A stretch of DNA of 64,000 bases from NCBI RefSeq assembly GCF_052056295.1, contig NZ_CP182493.1, positions 3,968,001 through 4,032,000 on the forward strand. The letters run 5' to 3'. Below, one piece after another: positions 22,768 through 31,412 of the stretch (position 1 is its first letter; the number at the start of each line of letters is the position of its first letter). The stretch comes from Catenovulum sp052056295 (GTDB taxonomy: Bacteria > Pseudomonadota > Gammaproteobacteria > Enterobacterales > Alteromonadaceae). The notes under the pieces are model-generated. The model ran no database searches. It was not told where the DNA came from and saw nothing but the letters and a program-made list of their open reading frames with translations. The translations under genes and the position numbers were made by a program.

Positions 22768-24381
22768 CTAACTTTTTCTAGTTGAGGTTGCTTGCACATC
22801 TCTAACTGCTTTAGTGGACGGGGCAAAACAGATTTGATCACGTCCACGCTCTTTAGCAACGTACAAGGCTTTATCTGCTTGGCGTATAAGTTCATCACCT
22901 TCAATTGGTATATTGGGGTAAAAGGCCACACCCATAGATATGGTTATAGTACGTTGCCCCCTTAATGGATTTTCTTCAAGATATTTACTGATACGAGAAA
23001 ACATTAAGGTTGCTTGCTCAACTTCAATGCTTTCACAAAATATTGCAAATTCTTCCCCTCCAATTCTGGCAGCGACGTCGTTATCACGAGTGTTTTTATT
23101 TAAGGCCTGTGCAATTATCTTAAGTGCCTCGTCACCCGCATCATGACCTAATGTATCATTAACTTCTTTGAATAAGTCTACATCTATCATTAATATTGCG
23201 GCTGACTTGTCAGTATTATCGCGATTTTGCCGCCAGTTGTTCATATGGGTAAAAAAGTAGCGGCGGTTCCACAAATGGGTGAGGGGATCTGTATTGGCCT
23301 TTTTATTCAGTTTATCTTTAAGTTCTATTCTGGCTAAATTTAATGCCAAGTTTTGCGCAATAAATTCAAATTGAGTTTCATGCTCCTGTTTAACCATTTG
23401 GTTTTTATCTTGACCAAACATTATGGTTAACACGCCGAAAGTCTTACCTTCTGCTAACAATGGGTAACACAAATGATTATCACACTTGTACTTTTTTAAT
23501 GGCTCTACTGCATGTTGGCAGTAACTTTGTGGGCTGGTGGCACTGTAACTGTGGCCAGTTCTAATTGCCCAACAATGAATTGAATCTCCTTGGCCAATGT
23601 TGTCTGAAAGTTCAATTGCAGAATAAGTACCATCAAAAATATTTTTTAACAGCTGTTGGCTAATGTTTACCGCTTCGTCAGTTGAATTAGCAACAGCAAG
23701 ACAGGAACTGGCATTTTGTAGTTCTATATAGTTATTGGCGGTTTGGGCTATTTTTCGTTTGAGGTCTAAATTGTGCTGACTGGCCAACTTTAAAATGTTG
23801 CGGCGCTCCATGTTGTGCGTTAACCAATAAAAAGAAACGAATACTATAATAAATATAGCGATTTGCATGCGAAAGTTATTTAGCACCGCACTAAAGGCTT
23901 TTTTGGGTACTGCAATACGGATTATGTAGCTTTTGCTGTCAGGCGAATCAAATTTTTCAGCGTAATAATAATTGGCTTGGTTGGTTAAAGGATCATTTCT
24001 AGCCAAATAAACTGTTTCTTCTAAGGTTAAACGTTTGATTTCGGGTGTATTGCTTACATGTTGCTGCTGGCTTAGTTCACTCCAATGTACAGGGGAATGA
24101 ACTATCACTTTATTTTGATCATTTAATATAGTTACTTGTAAATCTGGTTGCCTACCTTGATAGAATGTTTGTTGGGTTTCGCGATAAGCAGGTTCAAGTT
24201 CTTCAACATATATTTGATTAAATATAGTGGTGTTGAGTTTGGCGATTTTTTGTAATTGGCGTTGGTGATTGCTAATTAATTCACTTTCAACAAAAAATTG
24301 GAGCAGGCCGATTGACGCAGTAAATATAACAATTGAACACCAAAACCATTTGCTTTTATTTAATTGTCGCAACTGAGCCAT
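22768..24381 (-). CDS. Membrane diguanylate cyclase with periplasmic sensor and GAF-like domains
   Basis: This 537-residue protein has TM1 (about 11-32), a periplasmic region (about 33-170) of unknown sensor type, TM2 (about 172-190), a GAF-like domain (about 215-355, containing several Cys) and a GGDEF domain (about 370-530). The active site is GGEEF and the inhibitory I-site RxxD is present as RDND exactly five residues before it. So it should make c-di-GMP and be feedback inhibited. It is convergent with lolE and lies downstream of the agmatine operon, behind a terminator, so is transcribed on its own. Confidence 0.93.
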   Translation of the reverse strand: MAQLRQLNKSKWFWCSIVIFTASIGLLQFFVESELISNHQRQLQKIAKLNTTIFNQIYVEELEPAYRETQQTFYQGRQPDLQVTILNDQNKVIVHSPVHWSELSQQQHVSNTPEIKRLTLEETVYLARNDPLTNQANYYYAEKFDSPDSKSYIIRIAVPKKAFSAVLNNFRMQIAIFIIVFVSFYWLTHNMERRNILKLASQHNLDLKRKIAQTANNYIELQNASSCLAVANSTDEAVNISQQLLKNIFDGTYSAIELSDNIGQGDSIHCWAIRTGHSYSATSPQSYCQHAVEPLKKYKCDNHLCYPLLAEGKTFGVLTIMFGQDKNQMVKQEHETQFEFIAQNLALNLARIELKDKLNKKANTDPLTHLWNRRYFFTHMNNWRQNRDNTDKSAAILMIDVDLFKEVNDTLGHDAGDEALKIIAQALNKNTRDNDVAARIGGEEFAIFCESIEVEQATLMFSRISKYLEENPLRGQRTITISMGVAFYPNIPIEGDELIRQADKALYVAKERGRDQICFAPSTKAVRDVQATSTRKS

Positions 24382-24489
24382 AATTTATACCTTGAGCTAT
24401 CCGTCAATTCTCTCGAAAGCAAATCTACTTATAACATTAGACCAGATTGAACAAAGGTAAAGTCAGTTAGACAATTAAAGGGAATTTTG

Positions 24490-24531
24490 TGAAAAAATGC
24501 GGAAAACAAGCGCTTACCACTTGTTTTCCGC
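24490..24531 (-). terminator. Rho-independent terminator of the CheW-like/agu operon
   Basis: GCGGAAAACAAG (24499-24510) pairs perfectly with CTTGTTTTCCGC (24520-24531) around a 9-base loop. On the minus strand it is followed by ATTTTTTCAC, giving the T run. It lies 25 bases after the aguB stop. Confidence 0.85.
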
Positions 24532-24556
24532 GTTAGAACTGTTAGTGACTAGCGGA

Positions 24557-25441
24557 TTAGTCGCGGTAAATTTTTGTCAGGTCTTGGTAGTGGTCGATAC
24601 GTCTATCACGTAAATACGGCCATATACGGCGAACATTTTCACTACGATTTAAGTCAACTTCAGCGAATAAAATCTCTTCTTGTTGGCTGTCTGCGTGTGC
24701 GAGAATTTCCCCTTGTGGGCCCGCAACAAAACTATTGCCCCAGAATAAAATACCTTCACTGCTGTCACTTGGATCTGCTTCATGGCCAACGCGGTTGCAA
24801 CTGAGTACAGGCACGCCATTTGCCACCGCATGTGCTCTTTGTACAATTACCCAAGCATCAAGTTGACGTTGTTGTTCGTCTTGCTCATCGCGCGGGTCCC
24901 AACCAATTGCAGTTGGATAAATTAACAGTTCGGCTCCGGCCATGGCCATTAAACGCGCACCTTCAGGGAACCATTGATCCCAACATACTAATACACCTAA
25001 TTTACCGACACTGGTTTGGATAGGTTGAAAGCCCATATCGCCAGGAGTAAAGTAAAACTTTTCGTAAAAACCGGGATCGTCTGGGATATGCATTTTGCGG
25101 TATTTACCTGCAATAGTACCGTCAGCTTCTAAAACCACAGCGGTATTGTGATATAAACCCGCAGCGCGCTTTTCAAATAATGAACTGACGATCACTACAC
25201 CACATTCTTTAGCGACAGCTGAAAGTGCATTTGTAGTTGGCCCAGGAATTGTTTCGGCCAAATCAAACATATCAACATCTTCAGTTTGGCAAAAGTACAA
25301 AGAACGATGCAGCTCTTGTAAAACCACTAATTTTGCACCTTTGCTGGCCGCTTCTTTAATGCCTTCAATGCTTTTTGCTAAATTGTGTGCAACGTCTGAA
25401 CTATTGCTGTGTTGAATTAAGGCTACTTTTAAATTTTTCAT
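24557..25441 (-). CDS. aguB: N-carbamoylputrescine amidase
   Basis: This 294-residue nitrilase-superfamily amidase has the Glu-Lys-Cys triad: Glu43 (LQELH), Lys116 (KYRKMHIP) and Cys153 (LVCWDQWFPE). It hydrolyses N-carbamoylputrescine to putrescine, CO2 and ammonia, the second step of agmatine degradation. The first-step gene aguA is 13 bases upstream, which fixes the substrate among nitrilase relatives. It is the last gene of a five-gene operon closed by a strong terminator. Confidence 0.95.
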   Translation of the reverse strand: MKNLKVALIQHSNSSDVAHNLAKSIEGIKEAASKGAKLVVLQELHRSLYFCQTEDVDMFDLAETIPGPTTNALSAVAKECGVVIVSSLFEKRAAGLYHNTAVVLEADGTIAGKYRKMHIPDDPGFYEKFYFTPGDMGFQPIQTSVGKLGVLVCWDQWFPEGARLMAMAGAELLIYPTAIGWDPRDEQDEQQRQLDAWVIVQRAHAVANGVPVLSCNRVGHEADPSDSSEGILFWGNSFVAGPQGEILAHADSQQEEILFAEVDLNRSENVRRIWPYLRDRRIDHYQDLTKIYRD

Positions 25442-25454
25442 AATTTAAGTCTGT

Positions 25455-26492
25455 TTAAGCTTGTTGGAAAAAACCTTGAGGCAATTGCATTGTAATACAG
25501 TGCAAACTACCAAACTGCTCGATAATAGGGCGACAGTTAACTGGAATAATTTCGAATCCAGCAAAGGCTTGCTGCATCACATCAATGGCTTGTTGATCTT
25601 GTTCAACACCATAAATCGGCATGAGCACAGCGCCATTAATAATTAAAAAGTTAGCATAAGTTGCCGGTAACCTGTCACCTTCTTTACTATATTGCGCAGC
25701 TGGCCAAGGCAATTGATAAAGTTTATATGCTTGACCTTGGGCATTGGTAAACTGGCTAAGTTGGGATTGCATTTGAGTTAAGCCAGCGTAATGGCTATCT
25801 TCGCTATTATCACAACCTTGGTAAACTATACTGTTATTAGGTGCAAATCGAGCCAGTGTGTCTATGTGTGCATCTGTGTCATCACCATCTAACGCACCGA
25901 AGTCTAACCAGAGTGTTTTTGTGCAGCCAAAGTTTTCCATCAATTGTTGTTCAATTTGCGCTTGTGAGCAGTCTGGATTGCGGTTTGGGTTTAACAAACA
26001 TTCAGACGTCACCATCAAACAACCTTCGCCATCAACTTCAATGCCACCACCTTCTAAGACAAAATCTTGTGGTTTATTATTTACATTGAATTTGGCAAAA
26101 ACATGCTGGTTGATTTGGTTATCGTTCGCTGCTGCAAACTTATTGCCCCAACCGTTAAACACATAATCAAGTGCGAGAGTTTGTCCTTGGTCATTCACTA
26201 AAGTGATAGGCCCGTGGTCTCTTGCCCAAGTGTCATCGGTTGGACAAACAACAAAATGTACTTTGTGTAAATCAATGTCGTTTTGTTGGAGAAGTTGGCT
26301 GACTGACTGTTTTAGTTGCTCATTATCACAAACAACTATTAGTTGTTGTCTGGTTGTGATGTGTTTGCTTATTTCGACATAAACAGGTTCAACTTGTTTA
26401 AGGATATGTTGCCAATCGGTTTGTTCATGCGGCCAAGTTAGCATAACCGCATCTTGTACGTACCATTCTGCTGGTAGGTAAAACTTATTCAT
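25455..26492 (-). CDS. aguA: Agmatine deiminase
   Basis: This 345-residue guanidine-modifying enzyme hydrolyses agmatine to N-carbamoylputrescine and ammonia. Marks are LTWPHEQTDW near the start, TDDTWARDHGPI with the Asp, EGGGIEVDGEG with the Glu, HIDTLARF with the His, and the nucleophile Cys332 in SLHCITMQLP. Length is close to relatives (about 345-370). Its ATG overlaps the stop of the PilZ-like gene by four bases, so expression is tied to the signalling genes upstream. Confidence 0.95.
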   Translation of the reverse strand: MNKFYLPAEWYVQDAVMLTWPHEQTDWQHILKQVEPVYVEISKHITTRQQLIVVCDNEQLKQSVSQLLQQNDIDLHKVHFVVCPTDDTWARDHGPITLVNDQGQTLALDYVFNGWGNKFAAANDNQINQHVFAKFNVNNKPQDFVLEGGGIEVDGEGCLMVTSECLLNPNRNPDCSQAQIEQQLMENFGCTKTLWLDFGALDGDDTDAHIDTLARFAPNNSIVYQGCDNSEDSHYAGLTQMQSQLSQFTNAQGQAYKLYQLPWPAAQYSKEGDRLPATYANFLIINGAVLMPIYGVEQDQQAIDVMQQAFAGFEIIPVNCRPIIEQFGSLHCITMQLPQGFFQQA

Positions 26493-27085
26493 TCTTTCTC
26501 GTTCGGTTGGTTAGCGCGTTCAAGCGCAATTTGCCTAAGTTGTTTGCTTTGTTGATGCAAGGCCATACGCACTAAAATCTCTCTGTCTTCATCGCGAATT
26601 ACGCTATAAACCACATCAAAATTTTTGCCTGAATCCGCATCTTTTTCAGCAATAATTTCCGCGTAGCAGTATACGGCACATGCTTCTTCCGGCATAAATA
26701 TTTTTAACTTAAATTTGTCACCTATTTGCCAGTTTTGTTCTGTTGTTAAAGTTAAACCACCTGCGCCAAACCTATCAGTAACATATCTATGTTTTTGCTT
26801 GTCTTCTTGCATCAATAAATATGACAACATCAAGTCGATTTTTTTATTTTGTACTTCAAGCACACGAGCCACATCACTTGATAGCTGCTGGCCTTTGCTC
26901 ATAAATGCGTTATGTGCATCTAGTCGACTTAATTCGGTTGCCAATCTAAATGGGTAGGGGATTTCAGCCTCTAAGTTGGCTTCTGTTAGCTCTGCGCTAT
27001 CGTCCAAAACCTCTAAATTAATTTTTACATTAAAAGGTAAGGTAAAAAATGCATCAAATAGTTGTTTTTTATCTGCTAAGTTCAT
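26489..27085 (-). CDS. PilZ-like domain protein
   Basis: This 198-residue cytoplasmic protein has an N-terminal beta and helical region (about 1-95). The C-terminal PilZ-like beta-barrel (about 97-185) holds HRYVTDRFGAGGLTL, where the D-x-x-x-x-G-G-L stretch corresponds to the D/NxSxxG motif. Next come GDKFKLKIFMP and a closing strand FDVVYSVIRDEDREILVR. The canonical RxxxR is not clear, so c-di-GMP binding is uncertain. It may be a degenerate PilZ adaptor. It overlaps the upstream gene by 17 bases and aguA by four. Confidence 0.7.
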   Translation of the reverse strand: MNLADKKQLFDAFFTLPFNVKINLEVLDDSAELTEANLEAEIPYPFRLATELSRLDAHNAFMSKGQQLSSDVARVLEVQNKKIDLMLSYLLMQEDKQKHRYVTDRFGAGGLTLTTEQNWQIGDKFKLKIFMPEEACAVYCYAEIIAEKDADSGKNFDVVYSVIRDEDREILVRMALHQQSKQLRQIALERANQPNEKE

Positions 27086-28163
27086 TTTGTTCAGACTGCT
27101 TAAGTTTGATTTGAATGGCTAACGCATCAGCCAACTGTATGGCTTTTTCTAACGCTTCTGGCGTTTTACTTTTTGCTTGGTTTATTTTAATTTGTGCTGG
27201 TTCAAAATTAAATTCAGCGGCTAGGTGCAACCAGGCAAGGCCTTGCTCTAAACTCTTTTCAACACCTTCACCAATGCAATAACACCTGCCAAGCGCGCCC
27301 ATGGCTTTTTCATTACCTAAATAAGCGGCTTGAGTAAATAACTCAGCTGCTAGATTAACATCCTTATCGTTACGCGCGGCAAAAGCTTGGTTAAGAATTT
27401 TTTCAATGTCTTGATTCTTGTTTGATGAAGCCGTTTTTTCAATTGTTACATGTGTTTCATGCGCCGTAGGTAAGGGCGTATCAGTTGACTCTTGCTCCGG
27501 AGCTTTTTCAACTTGCTGTATATCAGACTCTGGCATATGCTGTTGTGCTTGCTCCAAAGCAACTTGTGATGGCGTAATGTCTTTTTCACCGAGTTGCTCT
27601 TTTTCTTTTAGAGCAAGTATCACTGCGTCGTAACGCGAATTTAGCTTGGCTATGGTTGCTTGCTGTGCGGTAATTTGTTGTTGGTAAAACTCTGTGTCTT
27701 GCTCCAATTTTTGCATGGCTTGTTTGTTTTGCACCATCATTTGTTTGTAGTGCACAGCAAATTGTTTAAGCTGTTGCTGATGCTTTTTTTCGAGCATTTT
27801 AATATGCAATTTGTATTGGGTTTCTACGTCTAATTTATGTTGATCTTTTACTTGTTCAACACGTTTAAACATAGTGTTCATACTGGTTTCATATGCTCTG
27901 CGTAAATCATCAAACCAACGGAACAGTGTGCCAGGTATTTTTTCTTTTTCTACGGCACTCGCGGAAGCTGGAAATAAATTGATAATTTGCTTTTTATCCA
28001 CATACATTTCGCCGTCTATGCTTTGACAGCGTAAGGCTAACGGATTACCTTGATATTTTCGAATTGTGTCTTGAATGATAGCCAGTGACGCGCCGGTTAT
28101 GTCTGAAGCATTTTCTAAACTAATCCATTCTATTTCTAGTTCTGGGCTATTCATATTACTCAC
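27069..28163 (-). CDS. Coiled-coil protein with N-terminal HTH-like and C-terminal Sel1-like repeats
   Basis: I do not recognise this 364-residue protein as a family. The N-terminus (about 8-68) looks like a small helix-turn-helix or DNA-binding-like fold (NASDITGASLAIIQDTIRKYQ, GEMYVDKKQIINLFP). A long coiled coil follows (about 100-195), then a Gln/Glu/Pro-rich linker (about 200-255). Sel1-like helical pairs come last (about 258-335; AAELFTQAAYLGNEKAMGALGRCYCIGEGVEKSLEQGLAWLHLAAEF). It reads like a scaffold. It lies 12 bases after the CheW-like gene and overlaps the PilZ-like gene by 17 bases. Confidence 0.75.
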   Translation of the reverse strand: MSNMNSPELEIEWISLENASDITGASLAIIQDTIRKYQGNPLALRCQSIDGEMYVDKKQIINLFPASASAVEKEKIPGTLFRWFDDLRRAYETSMNTMFKRVEQVKDQHKLDVETQYKLHIKMLEKKHQQQLKQFAVHYKQMMVQNKQAMQKLEQDTEFYQQQITAQQATIAKLNSRYDAVILALKEKEQLGEKDITPSQVALEQAQQHMPESDIQQVEKAPEQESTDTPLPTAHETHVTIEKTASSNKNQDIEKILNQAFAARNDKDVNLAAELFTQAAYLGNEKAMGALGRCYCIGEGVEKSLEQGLAWLHLAAEFNFEPAQIKINQAKSKTPEALEKAIQLADALAIQIKLKQSEQNELSR

Positions 28164-28175
28164 TGCAATAATTTG

Positions 28176-28871
28176 TTATGTCGGCGCGTAGGCTATCTCT
28201 TGATAGAAGGCTGCAGGATCGAGTAGCAAACTAGCCGTTTTTTCGTTGGATATTAAACCTTTTAGCATGTTTCGCACACGTTTATCTATGTTGCCGGTGT
28301 GAAATTCTAAGTCGTTTAATTTTCTAATATTTTGTGCATCTATATGCATTGAATCTTCAACTTTGTCAACCACAAAGCCTGCATTTGCATAACGTCCGTT
28401 GGTGGTTGTGTACACAGTAACAGGTTTGTGGCTAGATACAATTAGCTCTTCAACCATAGTGAGTTGCTGGCTTAAACGTGCCGAATCGAATTTTTTCTTG
28501 GGTTGAAGATTGGCAATGACTTGGTTGAGGACCTCGGTTACTTCATGGTTATAACTTTGAATTTGACTCAGAGCATTTTCACATTTGTGCATTTTTGCAC
28601 TATCTGACAGTTGTTCACTCTGCAATATATCTTCCGCTTCGTTAATAAATCTAAGCTGTGCTTTATTATGCACTTGAGTGGTTTCGCCGTTTAATGCCGC
28701 ACCGAGATCATAAATAGGCGTTGCATTGTTCATAAAGTTTTTAACGCCTAAAAACGATAAATCTTTGCTTGGGACTGGTGTTTGATCGTTAGCGAATTTT
28801 TCGGTTAATAAAATATCGAGAATATTAAAAGATACAATTCGGTGACCAACTCTAAAATTAACGACTTCCAT
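28176..28871 (-). CDS. CheW-like protein with a helical insertion
   Basis: This 231-residue protein starts like CheW (FRVGHRIVSFNILDILLTEKF, VPS, FLGVKNFMNNATPIYDLGAALN; about 1-62). The CheW pattern then resumes at about 150 (VTVYTTTNGRYANAGFVVDKVEDSMHIDAQNIRKL) and ends with a GLISNEKTASLLLDPAAFY strand. Between lies about 85 helical residues with HKCENAL that interrupts the barrel. CheW domains dock chemoreceptors to CheA, so the insertion may add another partner. No cheA, receptor or cheB/R gene is near. It is first in the operon leading to aguAB. The domain call is by eye. Confidence 0.7.
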   Translation of the reverse strand: MEVVNFRVGHRIVSFNILDILLTEKFANDQTPVPSKDLSFLGVKNFMNNATPIYDLGAALNGETTQVHNKAQLRFINEAEDILQSEQLSDSAKMHKCENALSQIQSYNHEVTEVLNQVIANLQPKKKFDSARLSQQLTMVEELIVSSHKPVTVYTTTNGRYANAGFVVDKVEDSMHIDAQNIRKLNDLEFHTGNIDKRVRNMLKGLISNEKTASLLLDPAAFYQEIAYAPT

Positions 28872-29023
28872 TTATTATTCCTAAAATATTTTCTGTCATG
28901 AATAACTCTAGCTGCATGTAGTTAAAATACAAGGAATTTGCCTATACTTATCACAAGATTTATTGACAGATAAAGTTTTACTTGTTTTGTTAATTGGTAA
29001 AACTTAAATTGAACGGAGCAGGT

Positions 29024-29818
29024 ATGTTGGGAGAACACTTCTTGTATAGTTTATCCAGTATTTCAATCGTATTGGTTTTATTCGCTTTATTATTGCTATT
29101 TAACCAGCTTGGCTATTGGTTAGGGCAAAAGTATAAAGGTGATGATGACGGTGACATCAAAGCACTGACTAATGCTGTGCAAACCAGCACTTTAGGTTTG
29201 TTAGCCTTGCTTTTAGGTTTTACATTTAGCATGTCGATGCAAAGGTATGACCAGAGAAACCAAGCCATGATCGCCGAAACAAATGAGGTGCAAAACTTGG
29301 TGTTGCAAGTTCAGCTTTTGCCTGAGCCGCATCAGCAACAACTTTTACCTATGATTCAACACTATGTAGAGCAGCGGCTTGAGCTTGGTCAAATTGATAT
29401 TACACGTTTTGACGAAAGGGCTGCTTATCAGGCAAAAGTGAAACAAACCCAACAAGCACTTTGGAAAGCTGCTGCCAAGTTGGCTAAACACACAGATATA
29501 GACATGTCAGCTGTGAGTAAACAATTGCAACTTGTGTTTGAGTCGTATAACAAGCGAAATGCGCTTTTGATGATGCACGTGCCTGAAGTTGTTATTTACT
29601 TGCTGTTTACAGTTTTTGTCAGTGCTTTTTGTATTTTAGGGTATTCGAGTGGGTTGGCGAGCAAACGGATCATTATTCCAACAACTATGGTGATGTTCTT
29701 AATAACCATGATTGTCTTTATCATCATAGATTTAGATAGACCAAAGCGAGGTTTGATAAAAGTTAACCAAGATAGTATGCAGTTGATAGCTACAGAATTG
29801 CAACAAATAAAGCATTGA
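29024..29818 (+). CDS. DUF4239 (bestrophin-like) membrane protein
   Basis: This 264-residue protein has two N-terminal helices (about 8-30 and 55-75, with TSTLGLLALLLGFTFSMS). A soluble helical domain (about 76-185) and two C-terminal helices (about 190-240) follow. The RYDQRNQAMIAETNEVQ stretch after the second helix is typical of DUF4239 proteins, which have a bestrophin-like topology and no proven role. The ATG at 29024 follows a good GGAGCAGG site. An earlier TTG (28994) is less likely. It is divergent from the CheW-like operon. Confidence 0.85.
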   Translation: MLGEHFLYSLSSISIVLVLFALLLLFNQLGYWLGQKYKGDDDGDIKALTNAVQTSTLGLLALLLGFTFSMSMQRYDQRNQAMIAETNEVQNLVLQVQLLPEPHQQQLLPMIQHYVEQRLELGQIDITRFDERAAYQAKVKQTQQALWKAAAKLAKHTDIDMSAVSKQLQLVFESYNKRNALLMMHVPEVVIYLLFTVFVSAFCILGYSSGLASKRIIIPTTMVMFLITMIVFIIIDLDRPKRGLIKVNQDSMQLIATELQQIKH

Positions 29819-29841
29819 TTTTACATTAAAAATTATTTTAT

Positions 29842-29927
29842 TTATTGACCTGCTACCGATAGACAATGGCCTTTGCCAATGGGATAATTCGCGCTAAATC
29901 GGTAGCTGTTTTTACAAGGTCAATAAA
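29842..29927 (+). other. Nested palindromic leader before the YgjV-like gene
   Basis: Three concentric inverted repeats: TATTGACC (29843-29850) with GGTCAATA (29918-29925), GCTACCGAT (29852-29860) with ATCGGTAGC (29898-29906), and a central TGGC-CTTT-GCCA. The structure ends a few bases before the ATG at 29932 and its 3' arm approaches the ribosome-binding region. This fits a structured 5' leader (riboswitch-like or repressor-bound), or a small palindromic mobile relic. Confidence 0.55.
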
Positions 29928-29931
29928 AGAA

Positions 29932-30438
29932 ATGGGCGAGTCGTTTATCCCCCAATTGTTCGGCATAATTAGTTTTATTCTTGGTGTTGTTTGTTTTTCG
30001 CAAAAAGACGACAAAAAATTTAAGATAATCATGCTTATTTTAAATTTAAATCATACGCTGCATTTCCTATTAATGAACGCTATGTCTTCTGCCTTGGCAA
30101 GTGCTTTGAGTGTTTTTAGAACCGCATTGTCGATGAAAACTAGCTCAATTTATGTTGCAGTATTTTTTATCGTCAGTTTGGTTAGTTTAAACACCATGTG
30201 GGCTGAGCATTGGTATGACTGGTTGGCTGTTATGGGCGCGTGCTGTGGTACTTTTGGCCTATTTTGTTTAACTGGCATTAAAATGCGCCTAACCTTGTTG
30301 GTTGGTTCAATTTGTTGGTTAGTCAACAACTTTGTAGTTGGTTCTATTGGTGGTGTGATGTTAGAAACTATGGTTATTGGTATCAATATTTCGACCATAC
30401 TACGTATATATTATTCACCCACACAAACTCCAGCTTAG
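29932..30438 (+). CDS. YgjV-family inner-membrane protein
   Basis: This 168-residue protein consists of about six membrane helices and starts MGESFIPQLFGIISFILGVVCF, with FSQKDDKKFK after the first helix and HTLHFLLMNAMSSA after the second. These match the YgjV family of bacterial inner-membrane proteins, whose function is unknown. The start at 29932 is favoured over the ATG at 29866 because the family begins just before the first helix and the upstream stretch is occupied by nested inverted repeats. The gene is convergent with the AraC-type regulator. Confidence 0.75.
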   Translation: MGESFIPQLFGIISFILGVVCFSQKDDKKFKIIMLILNLNHTLHFLLMNAMSSALASALSVFRTALSMKTSSIYVAVFFIVSLVSLNTMWAEHWYDWLAVMGACCGTFGLFCLTGIKMRLTLLVGSICWLVNNFVVGSIGGVMLETMVIGINISTILRIYYSPTQTPA

Positions 30439-30454
30439 TTACCCAGAGTTTAGG

Positions 30455-31204
30455 TTAGCTTGGATTAAAAGATAACCTAAAATCAGACGGCTTTTCATCA
30501 AACAATTTAGTAAATTGTCGAGTGAAATAACTCGGGTCTGGAAAGCCGCACTCGCCAGCAATTATCGCAATAGGTAAGGTGGTTTCTACTAATAGCCGCC
30601 TGGCATTTTCTAACCTTACTTCATTAATAAACTGTTTTGGCGTTTTGTGTAAAAACTTCTTAAAGCGTCTTTCTAATGCACTAATCGACAAGTGCGACAA
30701 CTCAGCAAGTTCAACAATACAAATGTCGTGCATATAGTTTGCACGAATAAATTCTACAGGTATTTTTAATGCTTGCATGCCGGTTAACGCCAATGAGGTT
30801 TTTTCAAGGTGGCGAGATACCCCATAAGTGCCAATAAGTTGGTCGTTGCTATCGAGCAATATGCGTTTGGACGTGGTAAACCATCTTAGCTCACCGTTTT
30901 TCAATATGTTCATTTCTAAGCGGTTATCAACTGCTTGACCTGCCATCACTCTTTGATCATCTACTACATATTGGCGTGCCAAATGAGGCGGGGCAAAATC
31001 GTAGTCAGTTAAGCCAATTGCATGTTCTAAACTATTAACGCCTATGTGTTGTTGGAATGCTCTGTTGGCATAAATAATTTCGCTGTCAGTGTTTTTTATC
31101 CAAAATAACATATCTGGCATTAGGTCAAACATATTAACCAATTGCATTATGCTGCTTTGTTGTAGAAAACTGTGTAATTGATTTAGTTTATCTGTAGAAC
31201 TCAT
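30455..31204 (-). CDS. AraC-family regulator with a PAS sensor domain
   Basis: This 249-residue protein has an N-terminal PAS fold (about 15-125; FDLMPDMLFWIKNTDSEIIYANRAFQ and RHLEKTSLALTG as the linker). The C-terminal AraC double helix-turn-helix (about 150-245) includes ELAELSHLSISALERRFKKFL and FPDPSYFTRQFTKLFDEKPSDFR. PAS is uncommon in AraC regulators, whose sensor is usually a cupin. The gene is divergent from the carbohydrate operon that starts 208 bases away, so it probably controls it. The ligand could be a small molecule or redox state. Confidence 0.93.
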   Translation of the reverse strand: MSSTDKLNQLHSFLQQSSIMQLVNMFDLMPDMLFWIKNTDSEIIYANRAFQQHIGVNSLEHAIGLTDYDFAPPHLARQYVVDDQRVMAGQAVDNRLEMNILKNGELRWFTTSKRILLDSNDQLIGTYGVSRHLEKTSLALTGMQALKIPVEFIRANYMHDICIVELAELSHLSISALERRFKKFLHKTPKQFINEVRLENARRLLVETTLPIAIIAGECGFPDPSYFTRQFTKLFDEKPSDFRLSFNPS

Positions 31205-31378
31205 AATGTTACAAAAAATCTCAAAGCCGCATTCTATTGGGTATCAGTGGCTGTTTAAAGTATTAGGCTAGCAGTTATAAATTTAGCTTACTGCTGTCAA
31301 TAACCAAAAAAGTCACGCCGAATTTGTCCTAGTATAAACCGAATTCATTCTAACTCAATTTATTTAACCTGCTCTAAC

Positions 31379-31389
31379 ATGTTTAACAT
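31379..31389. promoter_or_regulatory. Palindrome in the AraC/Gfo-Idh divergent region
   Basis: ATGTT-T-AACAT is a perfect 11-base dyad, followed at 31391-31398 by AAGTTAAC. The pair may form the regulator's half-sites. It lies 23 bases before the first gene of the operon, near where a repressor or activator would contact polymerase. Confidence 0.3.
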
Positions 31390-31412
31390 AAAGTTAACTT
31401 GGAGAGGCTTGT

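Noticed and set aside
29866..29931. Upstream ATG for the YgjV-like gene
   Set aside because: The added 22 residues have no helix or homology and lie within nested inverted repeats.
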